Assembly (NCBI GenBank): GCA_029571495.1
Contig: JAKPSO010000775.1
Location: forward strand, 1-7,970
DNA: 7,970 nt
Reading direction: 5' to 3'
From: Pseudomonadota bacterium
GTDB lineage: Bacteria; Pseudomonadota; Gammaproteobacteria; Burkholderiales; Casimicrobiaceae
Under the pieces are notes generated by a model. It ran no database searches. It had not been told where the DNA came from and saw nothing but the letters and a program-made list of their open reading frames with translations. Shown piece after piece: positions 1-6,448 of this stretch. A program made the translations under genes and the position numbers. The stretch's first letter is position 1. Every line of letters begins with the position of its first letter.

Positions 1-359
1 GTGCTGGCGGTGGTGGCGGCTACGGTGGCGGCGCGTCGCGCTCACGCTGGGGCGATCGTCGTGATTCGTCCGGCGACGCGGGTGGCACTGGCGGCACCAG
101 CGGTGGCGGCTACGGCGGTACAAGCTCCGGCGGACGCGGCGGCTACGGTGGTGACCGTGCCGGGGCGGGTGGTGGTTCCGGTGGCTACGGGGGTGGTAAT
201 GACCGTCAAGCGCCACGCGGCGGCGGCTCGGGTGGCTGGGGCAGTCGCGATGCGGCGACGGGCAAACCGCGCGGATTCTCCGGTGGCGGACGATCCGGTA
301 GTGGTGGCGGCGCAGGCGGTGGCGGCGCTGCGCCGCGCACACGTCGTCGTTTGGGCTAG
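1..359 (+). CDS. C-terminal glycine-rich tail of a truncated protein (possible DEAD-box helicase or RNA-binding protein)
   Basis: The reading frame is already open at the left edge, with the first whole codon at 3, and closes at the TAG of 357-359. No start is present, so this is the last 118 or so residues of a longer gene. The tail is low complexity: runs of Gly broken by Tyr, Ser, Arg and Asp, such as GGGYGG and GGRGGYGGDR, and a basic end, APRTRRRLG. RGG/GGY tails like this are typical of the disordered C-termini of RhlE-type DEAD-box RNA helicases in beta-proteobacteria, and also of RRM-type RNA-binding proteins; they contact RNA non-specifically. No helicase motif lies inside the window, so the family is inferred from tail composition only. 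A longer open frame that starts at base 1 and runs to 462 is Ala/Val-rich, overlaps the next gene, and is a frame shadow of this repeat-rich DNA. Confidence 0.6.
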   Translation, partial: AGGGGGYGGGASRSRWGDRRDSSGDAGGTGGTSGGGYGGTSSGGRGGYGGDRAGAGGGSGGYGGGNDRQAPRGGGSGGWGSRDAATGKPRGFSGGGRSGSGGGAGGGGAAPRTRRRLG

Positions 360-379
360 CGCACGCCATAGGAGAACCC

Positions 380-631
380 ATGCTCGCGCTCCGACCCAAC
401 TGCGAATGCTGCAACAAAGACTTGCCGCCGGACGCAGTCGACGCGCGCATCTGCACGTTTGAGTGCACGTTTTGCGCCGACTGCGCGTCGATCAAGTTGC
501 ACAACGTCTGTCCAAACTGCGGCGGCGAACTCGTGGCTCGCCCGCGTCGTCCGGCGAGCAAATTAGGCAAATATCCAGCGTCGCTGGAGCGCGTTTACAA
601 GCCGGAAGGCTGCATCGAAGCCCGCGGTTAG
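380..631 (+). CDS. DUF1272 family small cysteine-rich protein
   Basis: This 83-residue protein matches DUF1272 from memory of the family, in both length and pattern: an LRPNCECCNKDLPP opening, then ARICTFECTFCADC, then VCPNCGGELV, and a KYPAS..RVYKP end. Nine Cys (8, 10, 11, 25, 29, 32, 35, 44, 47) are arranged like zinc-ribbon or treble-clef ligands, so a small zinc-binding cytosolic protein is likely. No biochemical role is known to me for the family. The ATG at 380 has a good GGAGA ribosome site at 371-375 and lies 20 bases after the stop of the glycine-rich gene, so the two may be cotranscribed. Its stop overlaps the stop of the convergent gntK gene by 4 bases. Confidence 0.9.
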   Translation: MLALRPNCECCNKDLPPDAVDARICTFECTFCADCASIKLHNVCPNCGGELVARPRRPASKLGKYPASLERVYKPEGCIEARG

Positions 632-1188
632 CGCGCCATTTCCGCCAGAGCGAGCTTCACCTTCTCTTGCAGCGGCAACTCAATCGCGACCTCAATCGCG
701 CCCACGGGGCGCTCAAGCGCTTCGAACTGGCTCTTCAGTAACGACTCCGGCATGTAGTGATTGACGCGCTTGCGCATTCGCGCAGCGATCAGGTTGAAGC
801 TGCCGTCGAGGAACACCCACGCGACATGCGGCAACTCGCGGCCTATGCGCTCGCGATACGCCGCTTTCAGGGCTGAGCAGGCGAGCACAACTGGCTCGCC
901 ATCGCCGGTTCGCGCTCGCAGTTCATCATTCAGGCGCGCAAGCCAGGGCGCCCGATCCGCGTCGTTAAGCGCAATGCCCGCGCGCATCTTGTCAACGTTT
1001 TCGGGTGGGTGAAAATCATCCGCGTCGAGAAAGGTTGCGTCTGTCGCGCGAGCGAGCGCGCGGCCCAGTGTGGTTTTGCCCGAACCGGACACGCCAAACA
1101 CCACGATGACGCGTGCCAAAGCGGTCTGGTGCGCGGTGTCGCGCTCGTGAGCAACGGATGTGGCAACTGTCGTGGGCATGTCGGACAT
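628..1188 (-). CDS. gntK: Gluconokinase (ATP:D-gluconate 6-phosphotransferase)
   Basis: GntK phosphorylates D-gluconate with ATP to 6-phosphogluconate in the cytosol. The sequence shows the P-loop GVSGSGKTT at residues 32-40. It also has the family signatures FLDADDFHPPENVDKM, GIALNDADRAPWL and ACSALKAAYR, and a C-terminal LLKSQFEALERP block, all in the order seen in E. coli GntK. The length of 186 residues is slightly above the usual 165-180 because of a 25-residue leader before the first strand. Start choice is uncertain: ATG at 1188 was chosen, while TTG at 1197 and ATG at 1179 are in frame and none has a clear Shine-Dalgarno. It is divergent from the DgoR-like regulator and shares its operator, which points to joint control with the transporter and dehydratase. 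The gnd product downstream would use its product. Confidence 0.9.
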   Translation of the reverse strand: MSDMPTTVATSVAHERDTAHQTALARVIVVFGVSGSGKTTLGRALARATDATFLDADDFHPPENVDKMRAGIALNDADRAPWLARLNDELRARTGDGEPVVLACSALKAAYRERIGRELPHVAWVFLDGSFNLIAARMRKRVNHYMPESLLKSQFEALERPVGAIEVAIELPLQEKVKLALAEMAR

Positions 1189-1209
1189 TCTAACCAAGGA
1201 TTCACCCGC

Positions 1210-1239
1210 TTGACGCGAAAGATCATATCATCATATGAT
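1210..1239 (+). promoter_or_regulatory. Predicted sigma70 promoter of the regulator-TRAP-dehydratase operon
   Basis: TTGACG (1210-1215) and TATGAT (1234-1239) are separated by 18 bases on the plus strand. Transcription would begin near 1246, leaving a leader of about 60 bases before the regulator start at 1306. The -10 box is the right half-site of the palindrome, so a bound repressor would cover it. This is a prediction from sequence only. Confidence 0.5.
1222..1239. promoter_or_regulatory. Near-palindromic operator between gntK and the GntR regulator
   Basis: ATCATAT (1222-1228) and ATATGAT (1233-1239) are perfect inverted 7-mers around a 4-base centre. Of nine possible base pairs only 1229/1232 fails. 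The site lies between divergently read genes, one of which encodes a GntR/FCD regulator, the usual location for autoregulatory operators of that family. Both predicted -10 hexamers are inside it. That this regulator binds here is inference. Confidence 0.6.
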
Positions 1240-1251
1240 TGAAACCATCAA
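1222..1251 (-). promoter_or_regulatory. Predicted sigma70 promoter of gntK
   Basis: Read on the minus strand, TTGATG (1251-1246) and TATGAT (1227-1222) are 18 bases apart, each near the sigma70 consensus. Transcription would start near 1215, giving a leader of about 27 bases before the ATG at 1188. The -10 box is one half-site of the palindrome at 1222-1239. This is a prediction from sequence only. Confidence 0.5.
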
Positions 1252-1305
1252 GAAACCAGACTCAAACTCACGCCCACCGCAACCGTAACATCCGCCGCTC
1301 GCGAA

Positions 1306-2052
1306 ATGATCAAAAACGTCCACGGAAACACTGTTGACCACCTCGGCAGCGCCATCGTCGCGGGAAGCTACCCGGTCGACGGCTCGCTGCCGCCGGAACA
1401 GTCTTTGTGCGATGAACTGGGTGTGAGCCGGACGGTCATCCGGGAAGCCGTAAAGTCTCTCGTCGCGAAGGGCCTGTTGAGCACCGGCCCAAAAGTAGGC
1501 ACCAAAGTGTTGTCGTCTGACCGTTGGAATTGGTTCGATCCCGACGTCATCGCGTGGCAGTCAAAGATTGGGCTGACCGCTGACTTTCTGCGCGACCTAC
1601 AAGAAACACGTCGCATTGTCGAACCCGCAGCGATCAGGCTCGCTGCAGAGCGCGCGACTGCGGAAGACATTGCCGCAGCGGAAGCCGCGTATGACGGCAT
1701 GCGCTTGGCGATTGAAGAAGGTGGAGATTACGTCAGCTTCGATCTGAAATTTCATCAGGCACTCTTGCACGCGAGCCGCAACCGCATGTTGGTGCAAATG
1801 AGTAAGGCCCTCTCGGCGCTGCTTCGCACGAGTTTCGAAATTTCTACGCAGCGCGTTGATGGCCCACGCAGTTCGTTGCCGCTGCACCGCGCAGTGCTCG
1901 ACGCCGTGATCGCAGGCAAACCAGATCGTGCCGAGCGCGCCATCATCGTGCTCATCGAAGGCGCTCACGCCGACATCGAAGGCATCCTGCGATCGAGAAA
2001 AAAATTGCCACGACTCGACAAGCCCGCGCCACATATACGGCTGAGCGCGTAA
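1306..2052 (+). CDS. GntR/FadR-family (FCD) transcriptional regulator, DgoR-like
   Basis: The 248-residue protein has an N-terminal winged helix at about residues 8-69: LPPEQSLCDELGVSRTVIREAV, then the wing GPKVGTKV. A C-terminal all-helical FCD ligand domain follows at about 95-230. Several blocks recall E. coli DgoR, the repressor of D-galactonate use: the linker WNWFDPDVIAWQ, R..VEPA..RLAAERAT, and DLKFHQALLHAS. Metal or effector ligands D146, H150 and H194 are present. The position where many FCD proteins have a third His (216) is Leu, with H221 nearby. The ATG at 1306 gives the same N-terminal length as DgoR but has no clear ribosome site. It is probably a repressor released by an aldonate or 2-keto-3-deoxy-aldonate, acting on the palindrome at 1222-1239 and so on its own operon and gntK. 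The exact inducer cannot be read from sequence. Confidence 0.9.
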   Translation: MIKNVHGNTVDHLGSAIVAGSYPVDGSLPPEQSLCDELGVSRTVIREAVKSLVAKGLLSTGPKVGTKVLSSDRWNWFDPDVIAWQSKIGLTADFLRDLQETRRIVEPAAIRLAAERATAEDIAAAEAAYDGMRLAIEEGGDYVSFDLKFHQALLHASRNRMLVQMSKALSALLRTSFEISTQRVDGPRSSLPLHRAVLDAVIAGKPDRAERAIIVLIEGAHADIEGILRSRKKLPRLDKPAPHIRLSA

Positions 2053-2093
2053 ACCACGAAGCGGCCACGAAGCACAACGACACACATTGCCAC

Positions 2094-2100
2094 GGGAGGA
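2094..2100 (+). promoter_or_regulatory. Ribosome binding site that fixes the dctQ start at GTG 2105
   Basis: GGGAGGA lies 4 bases before GTG at 2105. An in-frame TTG at 2087 lies upstream of this site, so using it would place the ribosome site inside the coding region. The GTG start also gives the usual short N-terminus before the first membrane segment. Confidence 0.75.
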
Positions 2101-2104
2101 CACG

Positions 2105-2659
2105 GTGCAGCTCATCAACAAATGCATAGATCACTTCTTCAAGCTACTTGAAGTCTTGGTCGTGCTCTGCCTCTTCGGCATGGTCGTGATGGTTTTCGGC
2201 AACGTGGTCATGCGTTATGGCTTTAACTCCGGAATTCAAATCAGCGAGGAACTGTCGCGCTACGCATTCATCTGGCTCACCTATCTCGGCGCGATGATCG
2301 CCATGCGCGAAGGCGGGCATTTGGGTGTCGACACGATGGTCAAAAAACTTCCGCTCACGGGAAAGAAAATTTGCGTGCTGCTCAGCGAATCGCTGATGCT
2401 GTTTTGCAATGTGTTGTTCTTGTGGGGCACGTACAAGATGCACGACTTGCAAGTGACCAACGTGTCGCCCGTGGCGGGTTTGTCGATGATTTGGATCTAC
2501 GGCATTGGCTACGTCGTGGCGGTGGTCATGGGCGCATTCAATATCAGCAAACTCTATCGCCTGTTCACGGGCCAACTGACTGAAGCTGAGATGGTGCAGG
2601 TCGTGGAAGCAGAAGGTTTGAAAGAAGCCGAAGCACACATCGCTGGGAGCAAAGCATGA
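2105..2659 (+). CDS. dctQ: TRAP transporter small permease, DctQ family
   Basis: This is the small membrane subunit of a tripartite ATP-independent periplasmic transporter, which partners the large permease during Na+ or H+ driven uptake of organic acids. The 184-residue protein shows about four hydrophobic segments (roughly residues 14-36, 50-67, 88-112 and 128-150). The DctQ signature runs from NVVMRYGFN (33-41) through SEELSRYAFIWL (47-58) to REGGHLGVD (68-76). The C-terminus ends in an acidic Glu/Ala-rich cytoplasmic tail. Translation starts at GTG 2105. The gene begins 52 bases after the regulator and its stop overlaps the dctM start as ATGA, so the two permease subunits are translationally coupled. 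The symbol is a family name; the substrate is not fixed by this subunit. Confidence 0.93.
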   Translation: MQLINKCIDHFFKLLEVLVVLCLFGMVVMVFGNVVMRYGFNSGIQISEELSRYAFIWLTYLGAMIAMREGGHLGVDTMVKKLPLTGKKICVLLSESLMLFCNVLFLWGTYKMHDLQVTNVSPVAGLSMIWIYGIGYVVAVVMGAFNISKLYRLFTGQLTEAEMVQVVEAEGLKEAEAHIAGSKA

Positions 2660-3954
2660 CCGTCGCTGTGTTTGTTTTGTCGCTCCTAGGCGCGATGGCG
2701 CTCGGAATGCCGATTGCGTACGCGCTGTTGGTGTGTGGCGTCTGCTTGATGGCCTATTTGGGTGGCACTGGCGTCCTCGCGTCGTTTGACGCGCAAATCT
2801 TGGCGCAGCGTTTTGTTGACGGCGCGGACAATTTTCCGCTGCTCGCAGTGCCCTTCTTCTTGCTCGCAGGCGAGTTTATGAACGCGGGCGGATTATCCAA
2901 ACGCATCGTCAATTTGGGCATCGCGTGGGTTGGACACTACCGTGGGGGCTTGGGCTACGTCGCGGTTATCGCTGCGATCATCATGGCGTCGCTGTCGGGG
3001 TCGGCCGTGGCCGATACGGCGGCGCTCGCGGCGCTCCTGATTCCAATGATGCGCGCGGCGGGCTACGACGTGAATCGATCGGCTGGTCTGGTTGCGGCTG
3101 GCGGCATCATCGCGCCGGTGATTCCGCCGTCGATTGGATTCATTATTTTCGGCGTCTCGGGCAACGTATCGATCACCAAGCTTTTTCTCGCGGGGATCGT
3201 ACCGGGCGTGATGATGGGTGTGGCCATAGGCATCGCGTGGTGGTGGGTCGCGAAGAAGGAGAACGTGCAGCCCGCACCCAACATGCCAATGAAAGAGCGC
3301 CTGAAAGTCACAGCCAACAGCACCTTTGCCGTTGCGCTCCCGCTGATCATCATCGGTGGCATGAAGGCAGGCGTGTTCACGCCGACGGAAGCGGCCGTCG
3401 CGGCGGCCGTGTACTCCTTCGTAGTCGGTGCCTTCGTCTATCGTGAGTTGAAACTCTCAGAGGTTTACGGGCTGTTCCTCGCAGCCGGCAAGACGACCGC
3501 TGTAGTCATGTTCTTGGTTGCTGCTGCGATGGTGAGTGCGTGGCTGATTACTGTGGCGAACATTCCATCGGAGGTCGCCGCGATGTTGTCACCGTTCATG
3601 GGTAACAAGACGCTCTTGATGTTTGTGATGATGGTGTTGATTGTGATCGTCGGCACGGCACTTGATTTCGCGCCTACCGTGTTGATTCTGACGCCAGTAT
3701 TGATGCCCGTGGTGCTGAAAGCGGGGATTGACCCTGTTTACTTCGGCGTGCTTTTCATTATGAATAATGCGATTGGCCTCATCACGCCGCCGGTGGGCAC
3801 GGTGCTCAATGTCGTGTGCGGCGTGGCGAAGATTTCGATGGACGATGCGTTCAAGGGCGTGATGCCGTTTTTTATCGCGCAGTTGATCGTGTTGTTCTTG
3901 CTGGTGTTTGTTCCCGAGCTGGTGACGGTGCCGCTGCAATGGTGGATGCGTTAG
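2656..3954 (+). CDS. dctM: TRAP transporter large permease, DctM family
   Basis: DctM is the inner-membrane subunit that carries the substrate, driven by an ion gradient. The 432 residues are hydrophobic throughout, as expected for about 12 membrane segments and the usual family length of 425-435. Family signatures are AGEFMNAGGLSKRIV (71-85), ASLSGSAVADTA (111-122), IIAPVIPPSIGFIIFG (151-166) and, near the C-terminus, NNAIGLITPPVGTVLNV. These include the paired Pro-rich re-entrant loops thought to form the ion and substrate site. The ATG at 2656 overlaps the dctQ stop by 4 bases. The neighbouring DgoR-like regulator and dehydratase suggest a sugar acid as substrate. The gene is complete and shows no oddity. 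Confidence 0.96.
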   Translation: MTVAVFVLSLLGAMALGMPIAYALLVCGVCLMAYLGGTGVLASFDAQILAQRFVDGADNFPLLAVPFFLLAGEFMNAGGLSKRIVNLGIAWVGHYRGGLGYVAVIAAIIMASLSGSAVADTAALAALLIPMMRAAGYDVNRSAGLVAAGGIIAPVIPPSIGFIIFGVSGNVSITKLFLAGIVPGVMMGVAIGIAWWWVAKKENVQPAPNMPMKERLKVTANSTFAVALPLIIIGGMKAGVFTPTEAAVAAAVYSFVVGAFVYRELKLSEVYGLFLAAGKTTAVVMFLVAAAMVSAWLITVANIPSEVAAMLSPFMGNKTLLMFVMMVLIVIVGTALDFAPTVLILTPVLMPVVLKAGIDPVYFGVLFIMNNAIGLITPPVGTVLNVVCGVAKISMDDAFKGVMPFFIAQLIVLFLLVFVPELVTVPLQWWMR

Positions 3955-4009
3955 CGTTGCTCGCAAATAGTTTTAGGTGTTCGAGTGAGATTCAATTAAG
4001 GAGAGAAAC

Positions 4010-5017
4010 ATGTTCAAGGTGAAAACTATCGTTACGGTCGTTGCGACGACGCTGCTTGCGGCGTCTACCGCGATGGCGCAATTTACTGAGCGCAACATCA
4101 AGATGAGCAACGGCATCAACGAGGATCATCCCGTTGGCGCCGGCGTGAAAAAAATGCAAGAAGTGCTCAACGCGCGTTCGGGCGGCAAACTCAAAATCAC
4201 CGCGTTTTGGGGCGGCGCAGCGGGTGGCGATTTACAAGCCACCCAAGCACTGCGCGCGGGCACGCAAGAGATGGTGGTGACGTCGAGCTCGCCACTCGTG
4301 GGCATCGTGAAAGAGCTCGGCGTGTTTGACCTGCCGTTCCTCTTCGCCAACGAGAAAGAAGTCGACGCGGTGCTCGACGGCCCCGCTGGCGCGTTTCTGA
4401 GCAAGAAACTGGAAGAGGCAGGCCTCATCAATCTCGCGTACTGGGAGAACGGCTTCCGCAATCTCACCAACAGCAAACGCCCCGTCGCACGCGTCGAAGA
4501 TTTCGACGGCGTGAAAGTGCGCGTGATGCAAAACAACATCTTCCTCGACACCTTCAAAACGCTCGGCACCAATGCCGTTCCGATGTCGTTCGGCGAAGTG
4601 TTTACCGCACTCGAAACCAAGACCATCGACGGCCAAGAAAATCCGTTCGTGACGATCGACACTTCGAAGTTTTATGAAGTGCAAAAGTACTTGAGCGTGA
4701 CGCGTCACGCCTACACGCCGTTCCTCGTGCTCTACAGCAAGAAGATGTGGGACACGCTCTCGAAAGACGAGCAAGCCGCATTGCGTGAAGCCGCAATTGA
4801 GGGTCAGAAAGTAGAACGCGCCACCATCCGCGCGCTCGACAGCAAATCGCTGGCGACGCTGAAAGCACGCGGCATGCAAGTGAACGAAATCACCGCAGCC
4901 GAACAACGCCGCATGTTCGAGAAGGTCAAACCCGTGTACGACAAAAACGCTGCGACGATTGGCGCCGACGCGATCAACGCAGTCGTCGACGCGCTCAAGA
5001 AAGCGCGCGGCGGCTAA
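4010..5017 (+). CDS. dctP: TRAP transporter periplasmic solute-binding protein, DctP family
   Basis: DctP captures the acid in the periplasm and hands it to the DctQM permease. The 335-residue precursor has a Sec signal peptide: basic MFKVK, a hydrophobic core, and AMA at 21-23 just before Gln24, the likely signal peptidase I cut. The mature part carries family blocks such as GVFDLPFLF (104-112), ENGFRNLTNSKRP (146-158), and DFDGVKVRVM (164-173). R171 matches the Arg that binds the substrate carboxylate in this family, and R150 and N211 lie in the other conserved binding segments. A strong AAGGAGAG site at 3998-4005 precedes the ATG, fitting the need for excess binding protein. It lies 55 bases after dctM, so the operon order is Q-M-P. 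A hairpin follows its stop. The ligand is probably an aldonate, inferred from the neighbours. Confidence 0.95.
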   Translation: MFKVKTIVTVVATTLLAASTAMAQFTERNIKMSNGINEDHPVGAGVKKMQEVLNARSGGKLKITAFWGGAAGGDLQATQALRAGTQEMVVTSSSPLVGIVKELGVFDLPFLFANEKEVDAVLDGPAGAFLSKKLEEAGLINLAYWENGFRNLTNSKRPVARVEDFDGVKVRVMQNNIFLDTFKTLGTNAVPMSFGEVFTALETKTIDGQENPFVTIDTSKFYEVQKYLSVTRHAYTPFLVLYSKKMWDTLSKDEQAALREAAIEGQKVERATIRALDSKSLATLKARGMQVNEITAAEQRRMFEKVKPVYDKNAATIGADAINAVVDALKKARGG

Positions 5018-5026
5018 CGCGACCTT

Positions 5027-5052
5027 GCCCGCTCGCGGCGTCGTGAGCGGGC
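5027..5052 (+). promoter_or_regulatory. GC-rich intercistronic hairpin between dctP and the dehydratase gene
   Basis: GCCCGCTC (5027-5034) and GAGCGGGC (5045-5052) form a perfect 8-bp stem with a 10-base loop, in the 44 bases between the dctP stop and the next ATG. No run of T follows, so it is not a standard terminator. It could protect the 3' end of the dctP message and set a high transporter-binding-protein to enzyme ratio, as known for other binding-protein operons. It also takes up the only purine-rich stretch before the ATG at 5062. The structure is seen; its role is inference. Confidence 0.55.
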
Positions 5053-5061
5053 TCGATTGAC

Positions 5062-6261
5062 ATGAAAATCACGCGCGTGGACACCCTTCGCCTTGGCGAA
5101 TTTCCCAATATCTGTTGGGTGCAATTGCACACGGACGAAGGCCTCGTTGGGCTCGGTGAAACCTTCATGGGTGCGGCTTCGGTCGAAGCGTATGTTCACG
5201 AATGGGCCGCACAAAAACTGCTGGGTAAAGACCCGCTTGCGATTGAGGCACGCAACAAAGAACTGACGGGTTACCTCGGCTGGCGAGGTTCGGGCGTTGA
5301 GACGCGTGGCAACAGCGCGATTGACATTGCCTTGTGGGACATTTTTGGCAAGTCAGCGAACATGCCGGTGCATACGGCGCTCGGTGGTAAAAGCCGCGAC
5401 GCCATTCGCATTTACAACACCTGCGCGGGCTACCAATACGTGCGCAGCACGGTGAATCAGAACACGAGCAATTGGGGCATCGGACAAAATAATAACGGCC
5501 CTTACGAGGACCTCGAAGGCTTTCTGCATCACGCCGATGAGCTCGCGCTGTCGCTCGAATCTGAAGGCATCACGGCGTTGAAAATTTGGCCGTTCGATCC
5601 TGCGGCTGAAGCGAGCGATGGTCAATACATCAGCAATGCCGATCTCGACCGTGCGCTAGAGCCGTTCCGCAAAATTCGCGGCGCAGTTGGTGAGCGGATG
5701 GACATCATGGTCGAGTTCCACAGCCTGTGGCGCTTACCGATGGCGCAAAAAATCGCGCGCGCGTTGAAACCGTTCAACACGTTTTGGCACGAAGACGCGA
5801 TCCGCATGGACTCGCTTGACTTGCTTAAGCAATACGCGCCGCACACCGACGCGCTGATCTGCGCGAGCGAGACGCTTGCCTACAAATGGGGATTCAAGGA
5901 TTACCTGCAAACGGGCGTTGCGGGCGTGGCGATGCTGGACTTGAGTTGGTGCGGCGGGCTCACCGAAGCGCGAAAGATCGCAGCAATGGCCGACGCGTGG
6001 CAATTGCCCGTTGCACCGCATGATTGCACGGGGCCGGTCGTGTGGGCCGCAAGTACGCACCTTTCGCTCCACGCGCCAAACGCGCTCATCCAAGAAAGCG
6101 TTCGCGCCTTCTATTCCGGTTGGTACAAGGAGCTCGTGACCGAACTGCCCGTCGTCAAGAACGGCATGATTTCGCTCAACGACAAACCGGGCTTGGGTCT
6201 GGAATTGCTGCCCGACTTACACACGCGCAAGGACGCGATTTTGCGCAGCAGCGCGATTTAG
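5062..6261 (+). CDS. Enolase-superfamily (mandelate racemase subgroup) acid-sugar dehydratase, galactonate dehydratase-like
   Basis: Enzymes of this type use Mg2+ to remove water from an aldonate, giving a 2-keto-3-deoxy acid in the cytosol. The 399-residue protein has the capping domain (about 1-115, with GLGETFMG and SAIDIALWDIFGK) and then the barrel. E218, E244 and E270 are 26 residues apart, the metal-ligand spacing of the family. H220 is two residues after the first ligand, and D293 and H320 form the dyad on the late strands. All these distances equal those of E. coli D-galactonate dehydratase (D183, H185, E209, E235, D258, H285), shifted by 35. The first ligand here is Glu instead of Asp, as also in an archaeal gluconate dehydratase. 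An Asn-rich stretch at about 128-148 may explain part of the shift. The substrate is unassigned; galactonate, gluconate or another aldonate are possible. The start has only a weak ribosome site. Confidence 0.88.
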   Translation: MKITRVDTLRLGEFPNICWVQLHTDEGLVGLGETFMGAASVEAYVHEWAAQKLLGKDPLAIEARNKELTGYLGWRGSGVETRGNSAIDIALWDIFGKSANMPVHTALGGKSRDAIRIYNTCAGYQYVRSTVNQNTSNWGIGQNNNGPYEDLEGFLHHADELALSLESEGITALKIWPFDPAAEASDGQYISNADLDRALEPFRKIRGAVGERMDIMVEFHSLWRLPMAQKIARALKPFNTFWHEDAIRMDSLDLLKQYAPHTDALICASETLAYKWGFKDYLQTGVAGVAMLDLSWCGGLTEARKIAAMADAWQLPVAPHDCTGPVVWAASTHLSLHAPNALIQESVRAFYSGWYKELVTELPVVKNGMISLNDKPGLGLELLPDLHTRKDAILRSSAI

Positions 6262-6338
6262 CGGTCGCGCAAATTACCAACGGCTTTTCGGCGTTAGCGA
6301 CGGCCTAGCGGCGCTTTCAGCCATGTTTTCTGTATTGT

Positions 6339-6348
6339 CGACTAGTCG
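6339..6348. other. Perfect 10-bp palindrome in the convergent intergenic region
   Basis: CGACTAGTCG is fully self-complementary and lies between the dehydratase and gnd stop codons. Flanking 7-mers CTGTATT (6330-6336) and AATACAG (6399-6405) are inverted repeats about 62 bases apart. The 6262-6448 stretch holds no gene I can support. The palindrome could be a protein site or chance. Confidence 0.25.
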
Positions 6349-6367
6349 CATAAATCTGCTGTGATGA

Positions 6368-6381
6368 CCGCCCGTTGGCGG
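6368..6381. terminator. Weak hairpin, possible bidirectional terminator between the dehydratase gene and gnd
   Basis: CCGCC (6368-6372) and GGCGG (6377-6381) pair around a 4-base loop. It is placed between two genes that end facing each other, where a terminator is expected. The stem is short and no T run follows on either strand, so intrinsic termination would be poor and the call is tentative. Confidence 0.25.
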
Positions 6382-6448
6382 CTTCAAAGGAAAAGCTGAA
6401 TACAGACTATGCAGTACGAGCGCCCGCTCCCACCGTATCGTTCGCGAC

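Noticed and set aside
1..462. Open frame of 153 codons rich in Ala and Val from base 1
   Set aside because: It overlaps the DUF1272 gene, has no family features, and is a frame shadow of the GGY/RGG repeat DNA whose real frame begins at base 3 and stops at 359.
2054..2073. Direct repeat of CCACGAAGC between the regulator and dctQ
   Set aside because: Two 9-mers 11 bases apart right after a stop codon are too short to claim as an operator, and no second promoter is visible there.
2144..2638. His-rich antisense frame under dctQ, and a similar one at 3589-3966 under dctM
   Set aside because: The many His codons are the reverse of Met and Val codons in membrane segments; such frames are typical shadows of membrane protein genes.
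4126..4906. Long antisense open frames under dctP
   Set aside because: The plus strand clearly encodes a complete DctP with signal peptide; GC-rich codon use opens the opposite strand by chance.
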